15,218 bases of DNA from an uncultured bacterium (GCA_905215015.1 CAJMOS010000074.1:1-15218), one strand, 5' to 3'. Shown: positions 6,417 through 14,533, numbered from the stretch's first letter. Notes: generated from the sequence alone by a model not told the origin. Program-made: numbers and translations.

Positions 6417-9400
6417 ATGCAGATTTCCGAATTCTCCGTACGCAGGCCGATTTTCATCACCATGGTCTTTGCCGTGGTGCTGGTCATCTGCGCCATGTTC
6501 CTTCCATCCTTGCAGATCGCCCTCTACCCCAACGTGTCGATGCCGATCATGGCCGTCATGGTCAGCATGGACGGCGAGGTGGATCCTGAAGCGGTCGAGC
6601 AGCAGGTCTCCAAGGTGATGGAGAACCGGCTCGGGTCCATCCAGAACCTTCATACGATGACCACCAGTTCCAGCGGGACAAGGGCGATTGCCATCCTGGA
6701 ATTCAACTACGGCACCGACCTGGACGAAGCTGAAGAGGATGTGCAGACGATCGTCAACCGCCTGAACAGCGGTTCCACACTGCCCGACTGGGCGGGAACT
6801 GCCACCTTGTTCCGTTTCGACCGGCGTACCAACAGCAGCTTCATGCGCCTGTACATGGCCGGTTCCAATGATTTGAACGAGCTCTACACGATTGCCGAAA
6901 ACGATGTCATGCCGATGCTCCAGCGTGTCGAGGGGGTCAGCCAGGTATCGGTCGCAGGCACCGGCAGCGTCGAGTACGACGTCAACGTCGACCCGGTCAG
7001 GCTTGCCGGCTACGGGTTGACACTGTCCCAGGTCAGGACGGCCTTGGCGGCAGAGAACATCCAGCAGAGCATGGGCGAAATCACCCAGAACGAGATGGAC
7101 TACACCATCAGCACGGACTCCCGTTTCCGGAGCCTGGATGATGTGCGGAAGACCCGCATCTCGACCTTGGACGGGGTCTCGGTCACCGTCGACGACATCG
7201 CCACCGTCACCCAAGGCGAGGGTACCTCGCAGGAGCGCTACCGCGATGGCAGCAGGATCATCCAGCTTTCCGTCTCCAACGAGAGCGACACCAACAGCGC
7301 GACCATCGCTAAAGCGGTCCGCGCGGCGCTTCCGGCAATCAACGAGTCGCTCCCTGAGGGCATCAAGGTCGAGATCCAGCGGGATGACACGACGATGATC
7401 AGCTCCACGCTGAAAGAGGTCTACGCAAGCGCCATCGAGGGAGTCCTGCTGGCCGCCTTGGTCATTTTCCTTTTCCTGCGCAACATCAAGGCGACGGTCA
7501 TCATCAGCCTTTCCATGCCGATCTCCATCTTGGTCACATTGATGGTGATGAGCATGGCCGACATCACCGTCAACAGCATGTCGATGGCTGGCCTAATCCT
7601 TGGCATCGGCATGATTGTCGACGCCTCCACCCTCAATCTGGAGAACACCTACAATTTCCGGACCCAAGGCAAGAGCGCCGCGGCGAGCGCCATTCTCGGC
7701 AGCCAGGATATGGCGGCCGCCAACCTGGGCTCGACGCTGACCACCATCTGCGTCTTCCTGCCCCTGATCATCTTCAAGAACAGGCTGGAGATGATCGGCA
7801 TCATGTTCCAGGACCTGATCTATACCGTCTGCATCTCCCTAGCCGTTTCCCTTGTGGTTGCCCAGACGCTGGTGCCCGCCCTCTGCGGCTCGATCCTGCG
7901 CCTCGACTCCCGTACCCAGAAACCGCTCCGGCTTGCCCTGCTACGCCGGATCGACGAAGGAAGCAACAAGTTCGAGAAGCGACTGGAGAATTTCTATGCA
8001 AAAACCTTGCAGTACTGTCTGAACCACCGGTTCCTGATCGTCATGGTCCTAGTGCTGACGATGGTCTACTCGTTCGGCAAGGTGGGGAACATCGGCATGA
8101 ACCTTACTCCGCGCATGAATACCGATGATTCGGTCTCCATGAGCCTGACGCTGCCAGCCGGCACCAACAAGAACGCCACGCGCAGGGAGCTGTTTTCCAT
8201 GCAGCAAAAGATCATCGAGCAGATTCCCAAGGAGGCCTATGACGAAATCCTGGTCAACGTAGGCACTTCGAATACCGGCACGATCGAGTTGGACATGCCT
8301 GACATCACCCAGCAGACCATCGGCGCGAACGAGCTGAAGAACATGCTCCGCCCGCTTTTGAAGGGCAACCCCGCTGCCACATGGGCATTCAGCGCCGGTC
8401 GTGGACCGGGCGGCGGCAGCGCCATCACCATCAAGGTCAAAGGCAGGGATACCCAGGCGATTGCCGAAGCGGTCAACGAGATTGCCGCGATCATCATCGC
8501 CCACGTGCCCGAGGCTGTCGATGTCGGCACCGACCTCGAGGACGGAGCCCCGAGAGTCGTCATGCAGATCGACCAGGAGCGGGCAAAGGACCTGGGATTG
8601 ACGATCAGCCAGATCGCCACCACGGTCAGTTATGCGATCAGCGGCACCACCGCCACCACGATCAGCACCTTCGACGCCGACAACACCTATGACCTGGTAG
8701 TCCAGATGGACGAGGACAAGGTCTCTTCCATCGGACAGCTCGGAGGCCTTCTGGTGACTGGGTCCAACGGCCCTGTCTCGCTGGACCAGGTCGCCACTTT
8801 CTCGGTCAGCAACGGGCCTCTGTCAATCAGCAGGGAGAACAAGCAACGGGTCAACGAGGTGACCGCCTCTCTTGCCGACGGATACTCGGCCAACGAGGTC
8901 CAGGCCAAGATCAACGAGGCCCTCGACCAGTATTTCACCCCGCCCGATGGCGTGACGGTAGAGCAGAACGGCGACATGCAGCAGCTTGCCGAGTATGGCC
9001 CGACGCTGGTCTTGATCGTGATTCTTGCCCTGTTGCTTGTCTTCGCCGTCATGGCAGCCCAGTTCGAGAGCCTGGTCGACCCCTTCATCATCTTCGCCAC
9101 TGTCCCGCTACTGATGATCGGTGTCATCTGGATCCACATCTGGATGGGCCAGAGCTTCAGCCTTTTCTCCATCGTCGGCGTGATCGCCCTGATCGGCGTG
9201 GTCGTCAACAACGGCATCGTCCTGGTCGACACGATCAACCGCCGGGTGCGCAAGCATGTGCCGGTGCGGCAGGCCTGCATCGAGTCGGCACGGCTCAGGC
9301 TCAGACCGATCCTGATGACGACGTTGACCACCGTGCTGGGCATGGTGCCCATGGCCTTCTTCCCCGGTGACGGCGCGGAGATGATGCAGCCGATCGCCCT

Positions 9401-9587
9401 GACCTTTTTCGGAGGGCTGATCAGCGGTGCCTTCCTCACCTTGTATCTTTCCCCTGTCCTCTACTCGGTTCTCAACACCCATAGGGAACGCAAGTACGAC
9501 GACCCGAGAACGCTGGCCAACCAGCTGGCGCTCTTCGACAAGGAACGCGCCGAGGAACAGATCAGGGAAGCGCTCCAGACCAAATAG
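6417..9587 (+). CDS. RND-family (AcrB/HAE1-like) efflux pump, inner-membrane permease
   Basis: A 1056-residue pump, the normal AcrB-family length, starting with the standard SEFSVRRPIFITMVF first transmembrane helix. Two homologous halves each carry a large periplasmic loop (about residues 35-335 and 560-855) and six membrane helices in total per half. The family motifs are clear: LYPNVSMPIM, GEVDPEAVEQQVSKVMENRL, GVSQVSVAGTGSVEYDVNVD, and RLRLRPILMTTLTTVLGMVP. In TM4 the AcrB Asp407-Asp408 pair appears as D402-A403 (GMIVDASTLNLEN). In TM10 the AcrB Lys940 position is N931 (VVNNGIVLVD). Such single-Asp, Asn-Asn variants occur in RND pumps outside Proteobacteria. It would use ion-motive force to export drugs, lipids or metabolites. 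The ribosome site is a modest GAGGCGAG. A strong terminator follows the stop. Confidence 0.94.
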   Translation: MQISEFSVRRPIFITMVFAVVLVICAMFLPSLQIALYPNVSMPIMAVMVSMDGEVDPEAVEQQVSKVMENRLGSIQNLHTMTTSSSGTRAIAILEFNYGTDLDEAEEDVQTIVNRLNSGSTLPDWAGTATLFRFDRRTNSSFMRLYMAGSNDLNELYTIAENDVMPMLQRVEGVSQVSVAGTGSVEYDVNVDPVRLAGYGLTLSQVRTALAAENIQQSMGEITQNEMDYTISTDSRFRSLDDVRKTRISTLDGVSVTVDDIATVTQGEGTSQERYRDGSRIIQLSVSNESDTNSATIAKAVRAALPAINESLPEGIKVEIQRDDTTMISSTLKEVYASAIEGVLLAALVIFLFLRNIKATVIISLSMPISILVTLMVMSMADITVNSMSMAGLILGIGMIVDASTLNLENTYNFRTQGKSAAASAILGSQDMAAANLGSTLTTICVFLPLIIFKNRLEMIGIMFQDLIYTVCISLAVSLVVAQTLVPALCGSILRLDSRTQKPLRLALLRRIDEGSNKFEKRLENFYAKTLQYCLNHRFLIVMVLVLTMVYSFGKVGNIGMNLTPRMNTDDSVSMSLTLPAGTNKNATRRELFSMQQKIIEQIPKEAYDEILVNVGTSNTGTIELDMPDITQQTIGANELKNMLRPLLKGNPAATWAFSAGRGPGGGSAITIKVKGRDTQAIAEAVNEIAAIIIAHVPEAVDVGTDLEDGAPRVVMQIDQERAKDLGLTISQIATTVSYAISGTTATTISTFDADNTYDLVVQMDEDKVSSIGQLGGLLVTGSNGPVSLDQVATFSVSNGPLSISRENKQRVNEVTASLADGYSANEVQAKINEALDQYFTPPDGVTVEQNGDMQQLAEYGPTLVLIVILALLLVFAVMAAQFESLVDPFIIFATVPLLMIGVIWIHIWMGQSFSLFSIVGVIALIGVVVNNGIVLVDTINRRVRKHVPVRQACIESARLRLRPILMTTLTTVLGMVPMAFFPGDGAEMMQPIALTFFGGLISGAFLTLYLSPVLYSVLNTHRERKYDDPRTLANQLALFDKERAEEQIREALQTK

Positions 9588-9591
9588 CCAA

Positions 9592-9627
9592 CAAGGGGTT
9601 GTCATTGCGACAGCCCCTTGTTTTTTC
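9592..9627 (+). terminator. Intrinsic terminator of the RND efflux operon
   Basis: A 13-bp stem is formed by ACAAGGGGTTGTC (9592-9604) and GACAGCCCCTTGT (9610-9622), with one G-U pair and a 5-nt loop. It runs directly into six T residues (9622-9627). It begins 4 nt after the pump stop codon. It separates the efflux operon from the phosphodiester/ABC operon. The 116 bp from 9628 to 9743 show no gene. Confidence 0.92.
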
Positions 9628-9743
9628 GTTTGTTCACACCACGGAAACCCTGTCTTTTCCTTGGATGGCAAACCAATTCCAACATCATGCAACGCCTTGT
9701 GCCCTCAACGCCAGCCACCATACGGCAGGTGGGCACATTTTTA

Positions 9744-9757
9744 TTGACACGTATCAA
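9744..9757. promoter_or_regulatory. Operator copy O1 (palindrome over the -35 box)
   Basis: TTGACACGTATCAA differs at one base from the perfect 14-bp palindrome TTGATACGTATCAA. It covers the whole -35 hexamer. A palindrome with a central CG is the style of LacI-family operators, so a dimeric repressor is likely; no regulator gene is in the window. Confidence 0.68.
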
Positions 9758-9771
9758 AACGGCTTTATACT
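9744..9771 (+). promoter_or_regulatory. Sigma70-type promoter of the phosphodiesterase/ABC operon
   Basis: A perfect -35 TTGACA (9744-9749) is separated by 16 bp from TATACT (9766-9771), a five-of-six match to the -10. Transcription should begin near 9778, only about 17 nt before the ATG at 9795. This leaves no room for a riboswitch or leader attenuator. Confidence 0.8.
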
Positions 9772-9783
9772 GATACGTATCAA
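9770..9783. promoter_or_regulatory. Operator copy O2 (palindrome over the -10 end and transcription start)
   Basis: CTGATACGTATCAA contains the perfect 12-bp palindrome TGATACGTATCA and matches the 14-bp consensus shared with O1 at all but the first base. It overlaps the end of the -10 box and the expected start of transcription. Its centre is 26 bp from that of O1, about two and a half helical turns. Confidence 0.7.
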
Positions 9784-9794
9784 AGGTAGTATGT

Positions 9795-10634
9795 ATGTAC
9801 ACAAGGCATAATGAAAAACTTTTGGCTGTAAGAAAAAAGAAAACGGCACTCGTCGCGGCCCATCGTGGAGCTATGGGTGGATCTGTCATCCAGAACACGA
9901 CTCTCGCCTATACCACCGCCCTCATGCAAGGAGCCGACTGCATCGAGATGGATGTCGTGGAAAGCACCGATGGAGTTTTCTTTGCCGTGCATAATGGCGA
10001 GGAAAAGCATCTCTTGCACATGCACAAGGATATCCGCACATGCAGCGCGAAGGAAATCGAACGATACCACTGCTACAACTCATTGGAGAACCGGATGGCC
10101 CACCAGAAGCTGGAGCGGGTCGCGGACGTTCTTCCCCTCTTTCAGAAAAAATGTTTCATCAACATCGACCGCTCTTGGTTCTATTGGCCCGACGCGATCT
10201 CCTTCCTTTCCCGTTTCCACATGGAGGACCAAATCATCCTGAAAGCTCCGCCGGAGGATAAATACCTTGACATGCTTGAGCGGAGCGGATCCGACATCAT
10301 GTTCATGCCCATCATCCGGAGCGTCGACGACTGGGAAAAGACGGAACGGCGGAACATCAACGTCGTGGCGGCGGAAATCGTCTTCGACGATCTTTCCAAT
10401 CCTGTCGTCTCCCCTGCTTTCATCGAGGACCTGCACAACAAGAATGTGTTGGTCTGGGCCAACGCCCTCACGCTCTGGGATGACAAGTCGATCTCGGCGT
10501 TCCTCGACGACAACCTGTCCCTCGGAAAGGGACCGGACGCCGGATGGGGCAGGTTGGTCGCCATGGGGTTCGACATCCTGCAGACCGATTGGCCCGGCCT
10601 GCTGTGCGCATATCTCAAAAAGCAAAACCGTTGA
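9795..10634 (+). CDS. Glycerophosphodiester phosphodiesterase-family protein (cytoplasmic)
   Basis: A 279-residue protein of the GDPD TIM-barrel family, which hydrolyses glycerophosphodiesters to glycerol 3-phosphate and an alcohol. Visible motifs are AHRG (H23), CIEMDVVESTDG with metal ligands E51 and D53, AVHN (H66, the second catalytic His), and the C-terminal GFDILQTDWP (the counterpart of GVDGIITDxP). Several canonical positions differ: PENT is IQNT (Q33), HD is HN (N67), and the later ExK motif is IDRS (D125, S127). INID followed by an aromatic pair suggests a distinct GDPD subfamily. There is no signal peptide or membrane helix, so it would act on imported substrate, like UgpQ. It is the first gene of the operon; the ATG at 9795 has a weak AAAGG ribosome site. 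The binding-protein gene follows after 17 nt. The family is secure, the substrate open. Confidence 0.87.
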   Translation: MYTRHNEKLLAVRKKKTALVAAHRGAMGGSVIQNTTLAYTTALMQGADCIEMDVVESTDGVFFAVHNGEEKHLLHMHKDIRTCSAKEIERYHCYNSLENRMAHQKLERVADVLPLFQKKCFINIDRSWFYWPDAISFLSRFHMEDQIILKAPPEDKYLDMLERSGSDIMFMPIIRSVDDWEKTERRNINVVAAEIVFDDLSNPVVSPAFIEDLHNKNVLVWANALTLWDDKSISAFLDDNLSLGKGPDAGWGRLVAMGFDILQTDWPGLLCAYLKKQNR

Positions 10635-10639
10635 TCCAC

Positions 10640-10646
10640 AAGGAGG
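10640..10646 (+). promoter_or_regulatory. Strong Shine-Dalgarno AAGGAGG of the binding-protein gene
   Basis: AAGGAGG lies 5 nt before the ATG at 10652, which begins a clear signal peptide. The frame is open further upstream to 10544, but that part overlaps the phosphodiesterase gene, so 10652 is the start. Confidence 0.85.
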
Positions 10647-10651
10647 ACAAC

Positions 10652-11713
10652 ATGAAAAAACGAATGATTCTGGCACTGGCGATGGCTTCACTCATTCCCG
10701 CGCTTGCTTTCGCGAACGGCTCAAAGGAAAGCCCGGCAACGACTGCGACGCCAACAGGCGAAGAGACTGTCGATTATTCTCAGGAACTGGTCGTCTACAC
10801 CAATTCCGGCAGCAGCGGGAGAGCCGAATGGCTGACAGAAAGGGCTGCGAAGGAAGGATTCAAGCTCACCATCGTCTCCGGTGGCGCCGGGGAAATCACC
10901 AACCGCGTGCTTGCCGAAAAGAACAATCCGGTGGCCGACGTCATCTACGGCCTGAATTCGTTGAAGTGGTTCCAGATCAAGAACGAGGACCTGCTTCTCC
11001 CATATCGTCCCTCTTGGGCCGGACAGGTCGACAGCAGCCTTGGAGACAATGAGACGTTCTTCCCGATTGTCGCCCAGCCGTTGGTGCTGATCTACAACAA
11101 GGATATGCCGGATCCTCCCGCAAAGTGGGATGACTTGCTCAAACCCCAGTACAAGAACAGGTTCACCATGCTCCGTCTGGCAGGCGGCACCGCCCAGACG
11201 ATGCTTGCCGGTCTCTGCACCCGTTTCCGTGACGACGCCGGTGTCGAGGGTGTTTCAAAAGAAGGATGGGATTTCATCAAGACCCTGTACCAGAACGCCC
11301 ATGTCGAGATTCATGGAGAAGACTATGTCGGATCCCTCGTCGACGGCACCATCCTCGTCTCCGAGATGTGGGGAAGCGGCGTCATCCAGTATCAGAACGA
11401 ACGGAACATCACTTTTGGGGTCGTGCATCCCGAAGAGGGCGGACCGTACGTCGTCGAGCAGGTCGGCATCCTGAAATCGACCAAGCACCCCGCCTTGGCC
11501 AAAGCGTTCGTCGACTGGTTCGGCTCCGCCCAGGTCCAGGCCGAATGGTGCCAGCAGTTCGGAACCATCCCCGCACAGCCTGAGGCATTGGCGGCCGCGT
11601 CGGAAGACGTGAGAGCGTTCGCCGACTCCTGCAAGGCCCAGCCGATGGACTGGAACTGGGTGTCCCAGCATCTTGATGCGTGGGTCGAGAAAGTCGAGCT
11701 CGAGTTCCTCTAA
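10652..11713 (+). CDS. ABC transporter periplasmic substrate-binding protein (ferric/sugar-phosphate class)
   Basis: A 353-residue secreted binding protein. The signal peptide MKKRMILALAMASLIPALAFA has an AFA cleavage site at about residue 21, leaving mature NGSKES; there is no Cys, so it is soluble in the periplasm. The domain opens with ELVVYTNSGSSG (46-56), then GGAGEITNRVLAEKNNPVADVIYG, typical of FbpA/AfuA-type (type II) binding proteins. The hinge crossing is at LVLIYNKD, with SEMWGSG around 237-243. FbpA-type ferric binders use two adjacent tyrosines. No Tyr-Tyr pair occurs anywhere in this protein, which argues against iron. Relatives of this class carry sugar phosphates (AfuA) and 2-aminoethylphosphonate as well as iron and polyamines. 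Flanking phosphodiesterase and phosphatase genes favour an organophosphate. The ligand is inferred, not shown. Confidence 0.88.
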   Translation: MKKRMILALAMASLIPALAFANGSKESPATTATPTGEETVDYSQELVVYTNSGSSGRAEWLTERAAKEGFKLTIVSGGAGEITNRVLAEKNNPVADVIYGLNSLKWFQIKNEDLLLPYRPSWAGQVDSSLGDNETFFPIVAQPLVLIYNKDMPDPPAKWDDLLKPQYKNRFTMLRLAGGTAQTMLAGLCTRFRDDAGVEGVSKEGWDFIKTLYQNAHVEIHGEDYVGSLVDGTILVSEMWGSGVIQYQNERNITFGVVHPEEGGPYVVEQVGILKSTKHPALAKAFVDWFGSAQVQAEWCQQFGTIPAQPEALAAASEDVRAFADSCKAQPMDWNWVSQHLDAWVEKVELEFL

Positions 11714-11725
11714 TGCGTCCAGCCC

Positions 11726-11750
11726 GGGGTTGCCGCCTGGCGGCAACCCC
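11726..11750 (+). other. Intercistronic hairpin after the binding-protein gene
   Basis: GGGGTTGCCGC (11726-11736) and GCGGCAACCCC (11740-11750) pair perfectly over 11 bp with a 3-nt loop. The hairpin starts 12 nt after the stop codon and is followed by CATTTCTTTA, only a poor U-tract. In ABC operons such hairpins commonly protect the binding-protein mRNA or partly terminate, giving excess binding protein over membrane components. I infer that role here, not full termination, because the ATPase gene has no obvious promoter of its own. Confidence 0.75.
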
Positions 11751-11779
11751 CATTTCTTTATCGGAGGAGAGTCTCTGCC

Positions 11780-12799
11780 ATGATTGAACTGAAGCATATC
11801 GAAATCAAGTACAATGATTTTGTCGCCATCAAAAACCTCGACCTTTCCATCAAAGACGGGGAATTCTTCACGTTCCTCGGGCCGTCGGGCTGCGGCAAGA
11901 CGACGACGCTACGCTGTCTGGCCGGGTTCATCCAGCCCTCGCAGGGCGCGATCATCATCGATGGAAAGGATGTGACCTCCTTCAGTGCGGAGAAACGGCG
12001 TATCGGCATGGTGTTCCAGAGCTACGCCCTTTTCCCGACCATGACGGTCTATGAGAACCTGGCTTTCGGACTCAAAGTGAAGAAACTCCCGGCAGACGTC
12101 ATCGACCAGAAGGTACGGAAAGTCGCCGAGACCGTCTCCATCACCCCGGACCAGCTTTCCCGTGGCGTCTCGGAACTCTCAGGGGGGCAACAGCAGAGGG
12201 TCGCATTGGCCCGCGCCATCGTCCTTGAGCCCCGCATCCTCTGCCTCGACGAACCGCTTTCCAACCTCGATGCCAAGCTCCGGGTCGATTTGCGCGGGGA
12301 AATCAAGGCGTTGCAGAGCCGCCTGAAGATCACCACGCTGTATGTCACCCACGACCAGACGGAGGCCCTCACCCTCTCCGACCGCATCGCGGTTTTCCGT
12401 AACGGCGCGATCGAGCAGGTCGGGACGCCCCAGGAAGTCTACAACCAATCCGCATCCCGGTTCGTATGCGGCTTCATCGGCGACATCAACCATTTCTCCC
12501 AGCAGACGGTGAGCCGCCTCGTCGACCGGTTCCATATCTCGCTCGACGCCTCGGCGGACGCGTTCATCCGCATCGAGCGCATGCGCCGTGTCCGCGAGGA
12601 CGCAAACGGCATCGTCCTGAAAACGAAGATCCTGTCATCGGAGTTCGACGGGGCGACCACGAAATACACGTTGGACTTCGATGGCCAGGCCATCAAGTTC
12701 CTGGAATTGAACGATGGAAGCGAGGTGCCGCGGCCAGGCCAGAATCTCTTCCTTTCCTTTGACCCGGCAGACGTGCTGCAATACCCTCAGGAGGCGTGA
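11780..12799 (+). CDS. ABC transporter ATP-binding protein (FbpC/PotA/AfuC class)
   Basis: A 339-residue importer ATPase. All nucleotide-binding motifs are intact: Walker A GPSGCGKTT (34-42), Q-loop Q80 in VFQSYALFP, signature LSGGQQQRV (133-141), Walker B ILCLDE (153-158), the D-loop SNLDAKL, and H-loop H191 in YVTHDQTEA. The C-terminal about 100 residues form a TOBE-type regulatory domain, as in PotA, FbpC and MalK-like importers. Two copies would energise the fused permease encoded next, and the permease gene begins 3 nt after its stop. The start at 11780 has GGAGGAG about 10 nt upstream. The ATPase class is secure. The TOBE domain is typical of iron, polyamine and sugar-phosphate importers alike and does not decide the substrate. 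Confidence 0.94.
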   Translation: MIELKHIEIKYNDFVAIKNLDLSIKDGEFFTFLGPSGCGKTTTLRCLAGFIQPSQGAIIIDGKDVTSFSAEKRRIGMVFQSYALFPTMTVYENLAFGLKVKKLPADVIDQKVRKVAETVSITPDQLSRGVSELSGGQQQRVALARAIVLEPRILCLDEPLSNLDAKLRVDLRGEIKALQSRLKITTLYVTHDQTEALTLSDRIAVFRNGAIEQVGTPQEVYNQSASRFVCGFIGDINHFSQQTVSRLVDRFHISLDASADAFIRIERMRRVREDANGIVLKTKILSSEFDGATTKYTLDFDGQAIKFLELNDGSEVPRPGQNLFLSFDPADVLQYPQEA

Positions 12800-12802
12800 G
12801 CC

Positions 12803-14533
12803 ATGAGTTCCCTGCAAAGACAGCATCCGAGTCTCGGAGGCATTCTGGTACGGATTGTCCTCGCCTATCTGATCGTCACCTTCATCCTCTTTCCCATCAT
12901 CAGCATGTTCTGCATCGTCTTCGTCAAGGACGGGCACATCTCTTTCTCCGCTGTGCGGCGGGTCTTTTCCTCGCCCAAGGCAATGCGGAGCATCAAGAAT
13001 AGTCTCATCCTCGCGCTGACGATGATTGTCACGGTCAACATCTCCGGGACTTTGGCCGTCCTGATCATGGATTATTGGGACATCAAGGGATCGAAAATTC
13101 TCCGCCTCGCATACATGACGCCCCTCATCTATGGCCAGATCACGCTCGCGATGGGTTACAAGTTCGTCTATGGAAAGACGGGCTTTGTCACGAACTTTCT
13201 CCTGAAGCTCTTCCCCAACTTGAATCCCAGCTGGTTCATGGGCTATGGAGCCGTCGCGTTCCTGATGACGTTCGCCTGCACGCAGAACCACCTGATGTTC
13301 CTTTCCAGCGCAATCAAGAATATCGATGGAAACATCATCGAAGCCGGCCGCTCCATGGGGGCCTCGGGTGCGAAAATCTTTTTCAAAATCGTCCTTCCTA
13401 TCCTGAAACCCAGCTATTTCGCCATCACGGTGCTCACATTCCTGACCGGCATGAGCGCCCTCTCCGCCCCTCTTGTCCTGGGAGGAGACAATTTCCAGAC
13501 CATCAACCCGATGATCGTCATGTTCGCCCAGTCGCCGCGTTCCCGCGACATCTCGGCGTTTCTCGCCGTCCTGCTGGGGTGCACGACCATCATTCTCATG
13601 ACCATCCTCAACCAGTTGGAAAAACACGGCACCTACATGTCCCTCTCCAAGACGAAGACGAAGTTGCAGAAGCAAAAAATCCAAAACCCCGTGTCCGCCG
13701 TCATCATCAACGTGCTCGCCTGGGTCATGTTCGTCATCTACATCCTTCCGATCTTCTGCGTCGTGCTCTTCTCGTTCACGAACGGCCTTGCCGTGAAGAC
13801 GGGCGTGCTTACCAAAGGATGCTTCACCCTTCAGAACTACAAGAACCTCTTCACGAAGGTATCCGCCTTCAAACCCTATCTTGTGAGCATCTGTTATTCC
13901 CTGGCGGCAGCCGTCATCGTGAGTCTCCTCTCGATCATCGTCGCCCGTATCGTCATCAAGGGGAAAAGCCGTTTCAAGGCACTTTGGGAATACAGCGTCC
14001 TGATTCCCTGGCTGCTGCCGAGTACCTTGATCGCCCTTTCGCTCATGCTGACGTTCGATGTCAGGAGGGTGCTTGTAGGCAATAAGGTGCTTGTCGGCAC
14101 CGCCGTGCTCCTGCTCATCGGCTACGTCATCGTCAAGCTTCCTTTCTCCTTCCGCATGATCCGCGCCGCGTTCTTCGGCATCAACGACGACATGGAGGAA
14201 GCCGCGAAAACGATGGGGGCCGGGCAAGTCCGCATCATGGCCCAGATCATCATCCCCTTCATCATGCCTGTGGTGTCATCGGTCATCGTCCTGAACTTCA
14301 ACAATCTCTTGTCCGACTATGACATGTCCGTGTTCCTCTACTCGCCACGGCTGAAACCGCTCGGAATCATCATCAAGGACGCGACGGACCAGACGGCGAC
14401 GGTCGACTCTGTCGCCATGGGACTTGTCTATTCGGTTGTCCTCATGTGCATTTCCGCCTTCGCGATCTGGTTCTCCCGCAGGGATCCGTCCGCGAGGAAG
14501 AAAAAGAAAATCGCGGCGATCATCCAGAAATAG
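12803..14533 (+). CDS. ABC transporter permease, two fused BPD_transp_1 domains
   Basis: A 576-residue membrane protein with two homologous permease halves in one chain, as in FbpB/AfuB-type importers. I count about twelve hydrophobic helices, six per half: about residues 13-41, 66-90, 98-122, 146-170, 205-228 and 251-271, then 299-325, 359-384, 395-419, 428-446, 483-503 and 535-557. Each half carries the EAA coupling loop that docks on the ATPase: EAGRSMGASGAKIFFKIVLP (180-199) and EAAKTMGAGQVRIMAQIIIP (466-485). A basic linker KTKTKLQKQK (283-292) joins the halves. The Shine-Dalgarno AGGAGG (12789-12794) lies inside the end of the ATPase gene, implying tight translational coupling. The architecture is secure; the transported compound is inferred from neighbours. 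Confidence 0.94.
   Translation: MSSLQRQHPSLGGILVRIVLAYLIVTFILFPIISMFCIVFVKDGHISFSAVRRVFSSPKAMRSIKNSLILALTMIVTVNISGTLAVLIMDYWDIKGSKILRLAYMTPLIYGQITLAMGYKFVYGKTGFVTNFLLKLFPNLNPSWFMGYGAVAFLMTFACTQNHLMFLSSAIKNIDGNIIEAGRSMGASGAKIFFKIVLPILKPSYFAITVLTFLTGMSALSAPLVLGGDNFQTINPMIVMFAQSPRSRDISAFLAVLLGCTTIILMTILNQLEKHGTYMSLSKTKTKLQKQKIQNPVSAVIINVLAWVMFVIYILPIFCVVLFSFTNGLAVKTGVLTKGCFTLQNYKNLFTKVSAFKPYLVSICYSLAAAVIVSLLSIIVARIVIKGKSRFKALWEYSVLIPWLLPSTLIALSLMLTFDVRRVLVGNKVLVGTAVLLLIGYVIVKLPFSFRMIRAAFFGINDDMEEAAKTMGAGQVRIMAQIIIPFIMPVVSSVIVLNFNNLLSDYDMSVFLYSPRLKPLGIIIKDATDQTATVDSVAMGLVYSVVLMCISAFAIWFSRRDPSARKKKKIAAIIQK

Noticed and set aside
5424..7214. A 596-codon open frame on the minus strand across the adaptor and pump genes
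   Set aside because: It is antisense to two clear genes, is rich in Gly, Asp, His and Arg with no recognisable domain, and is a usual effect of GC-rich codon use on the opposite strand.
9778..9794. Riboswitch or attenuator ahead of the phosphodiesterase gene
   Set aside because: The predicted leader is only about 17 nt, too short for either; regulation is better explained by the two palindromes.
11726..11760. Full intrinsic terminator after the binding-protein gene
   Set aside because: The stem is strong but the following CATTTCTTTA is a poor U-tract, and the two downstream genes have no visible promoter of their own.
12635..14227. A 530-codon minus-strand frame, very rich in Asp, Glu, His and Arg
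   Set aside because: It is antisense to the hydrophobic permease; the charged composition is simply the mirror of Ile/Val/Leu/Phe codons. No ribosome site or domain was seen.
10652..14533. Ferric iron or polyamine importer
   Set aside because: The fold class fits, but there is no adjacent tyrosine pair and no iron or polyamine gene nearby, and both flanking enzymes act on phosphate esters. Not excluded, only less likely.
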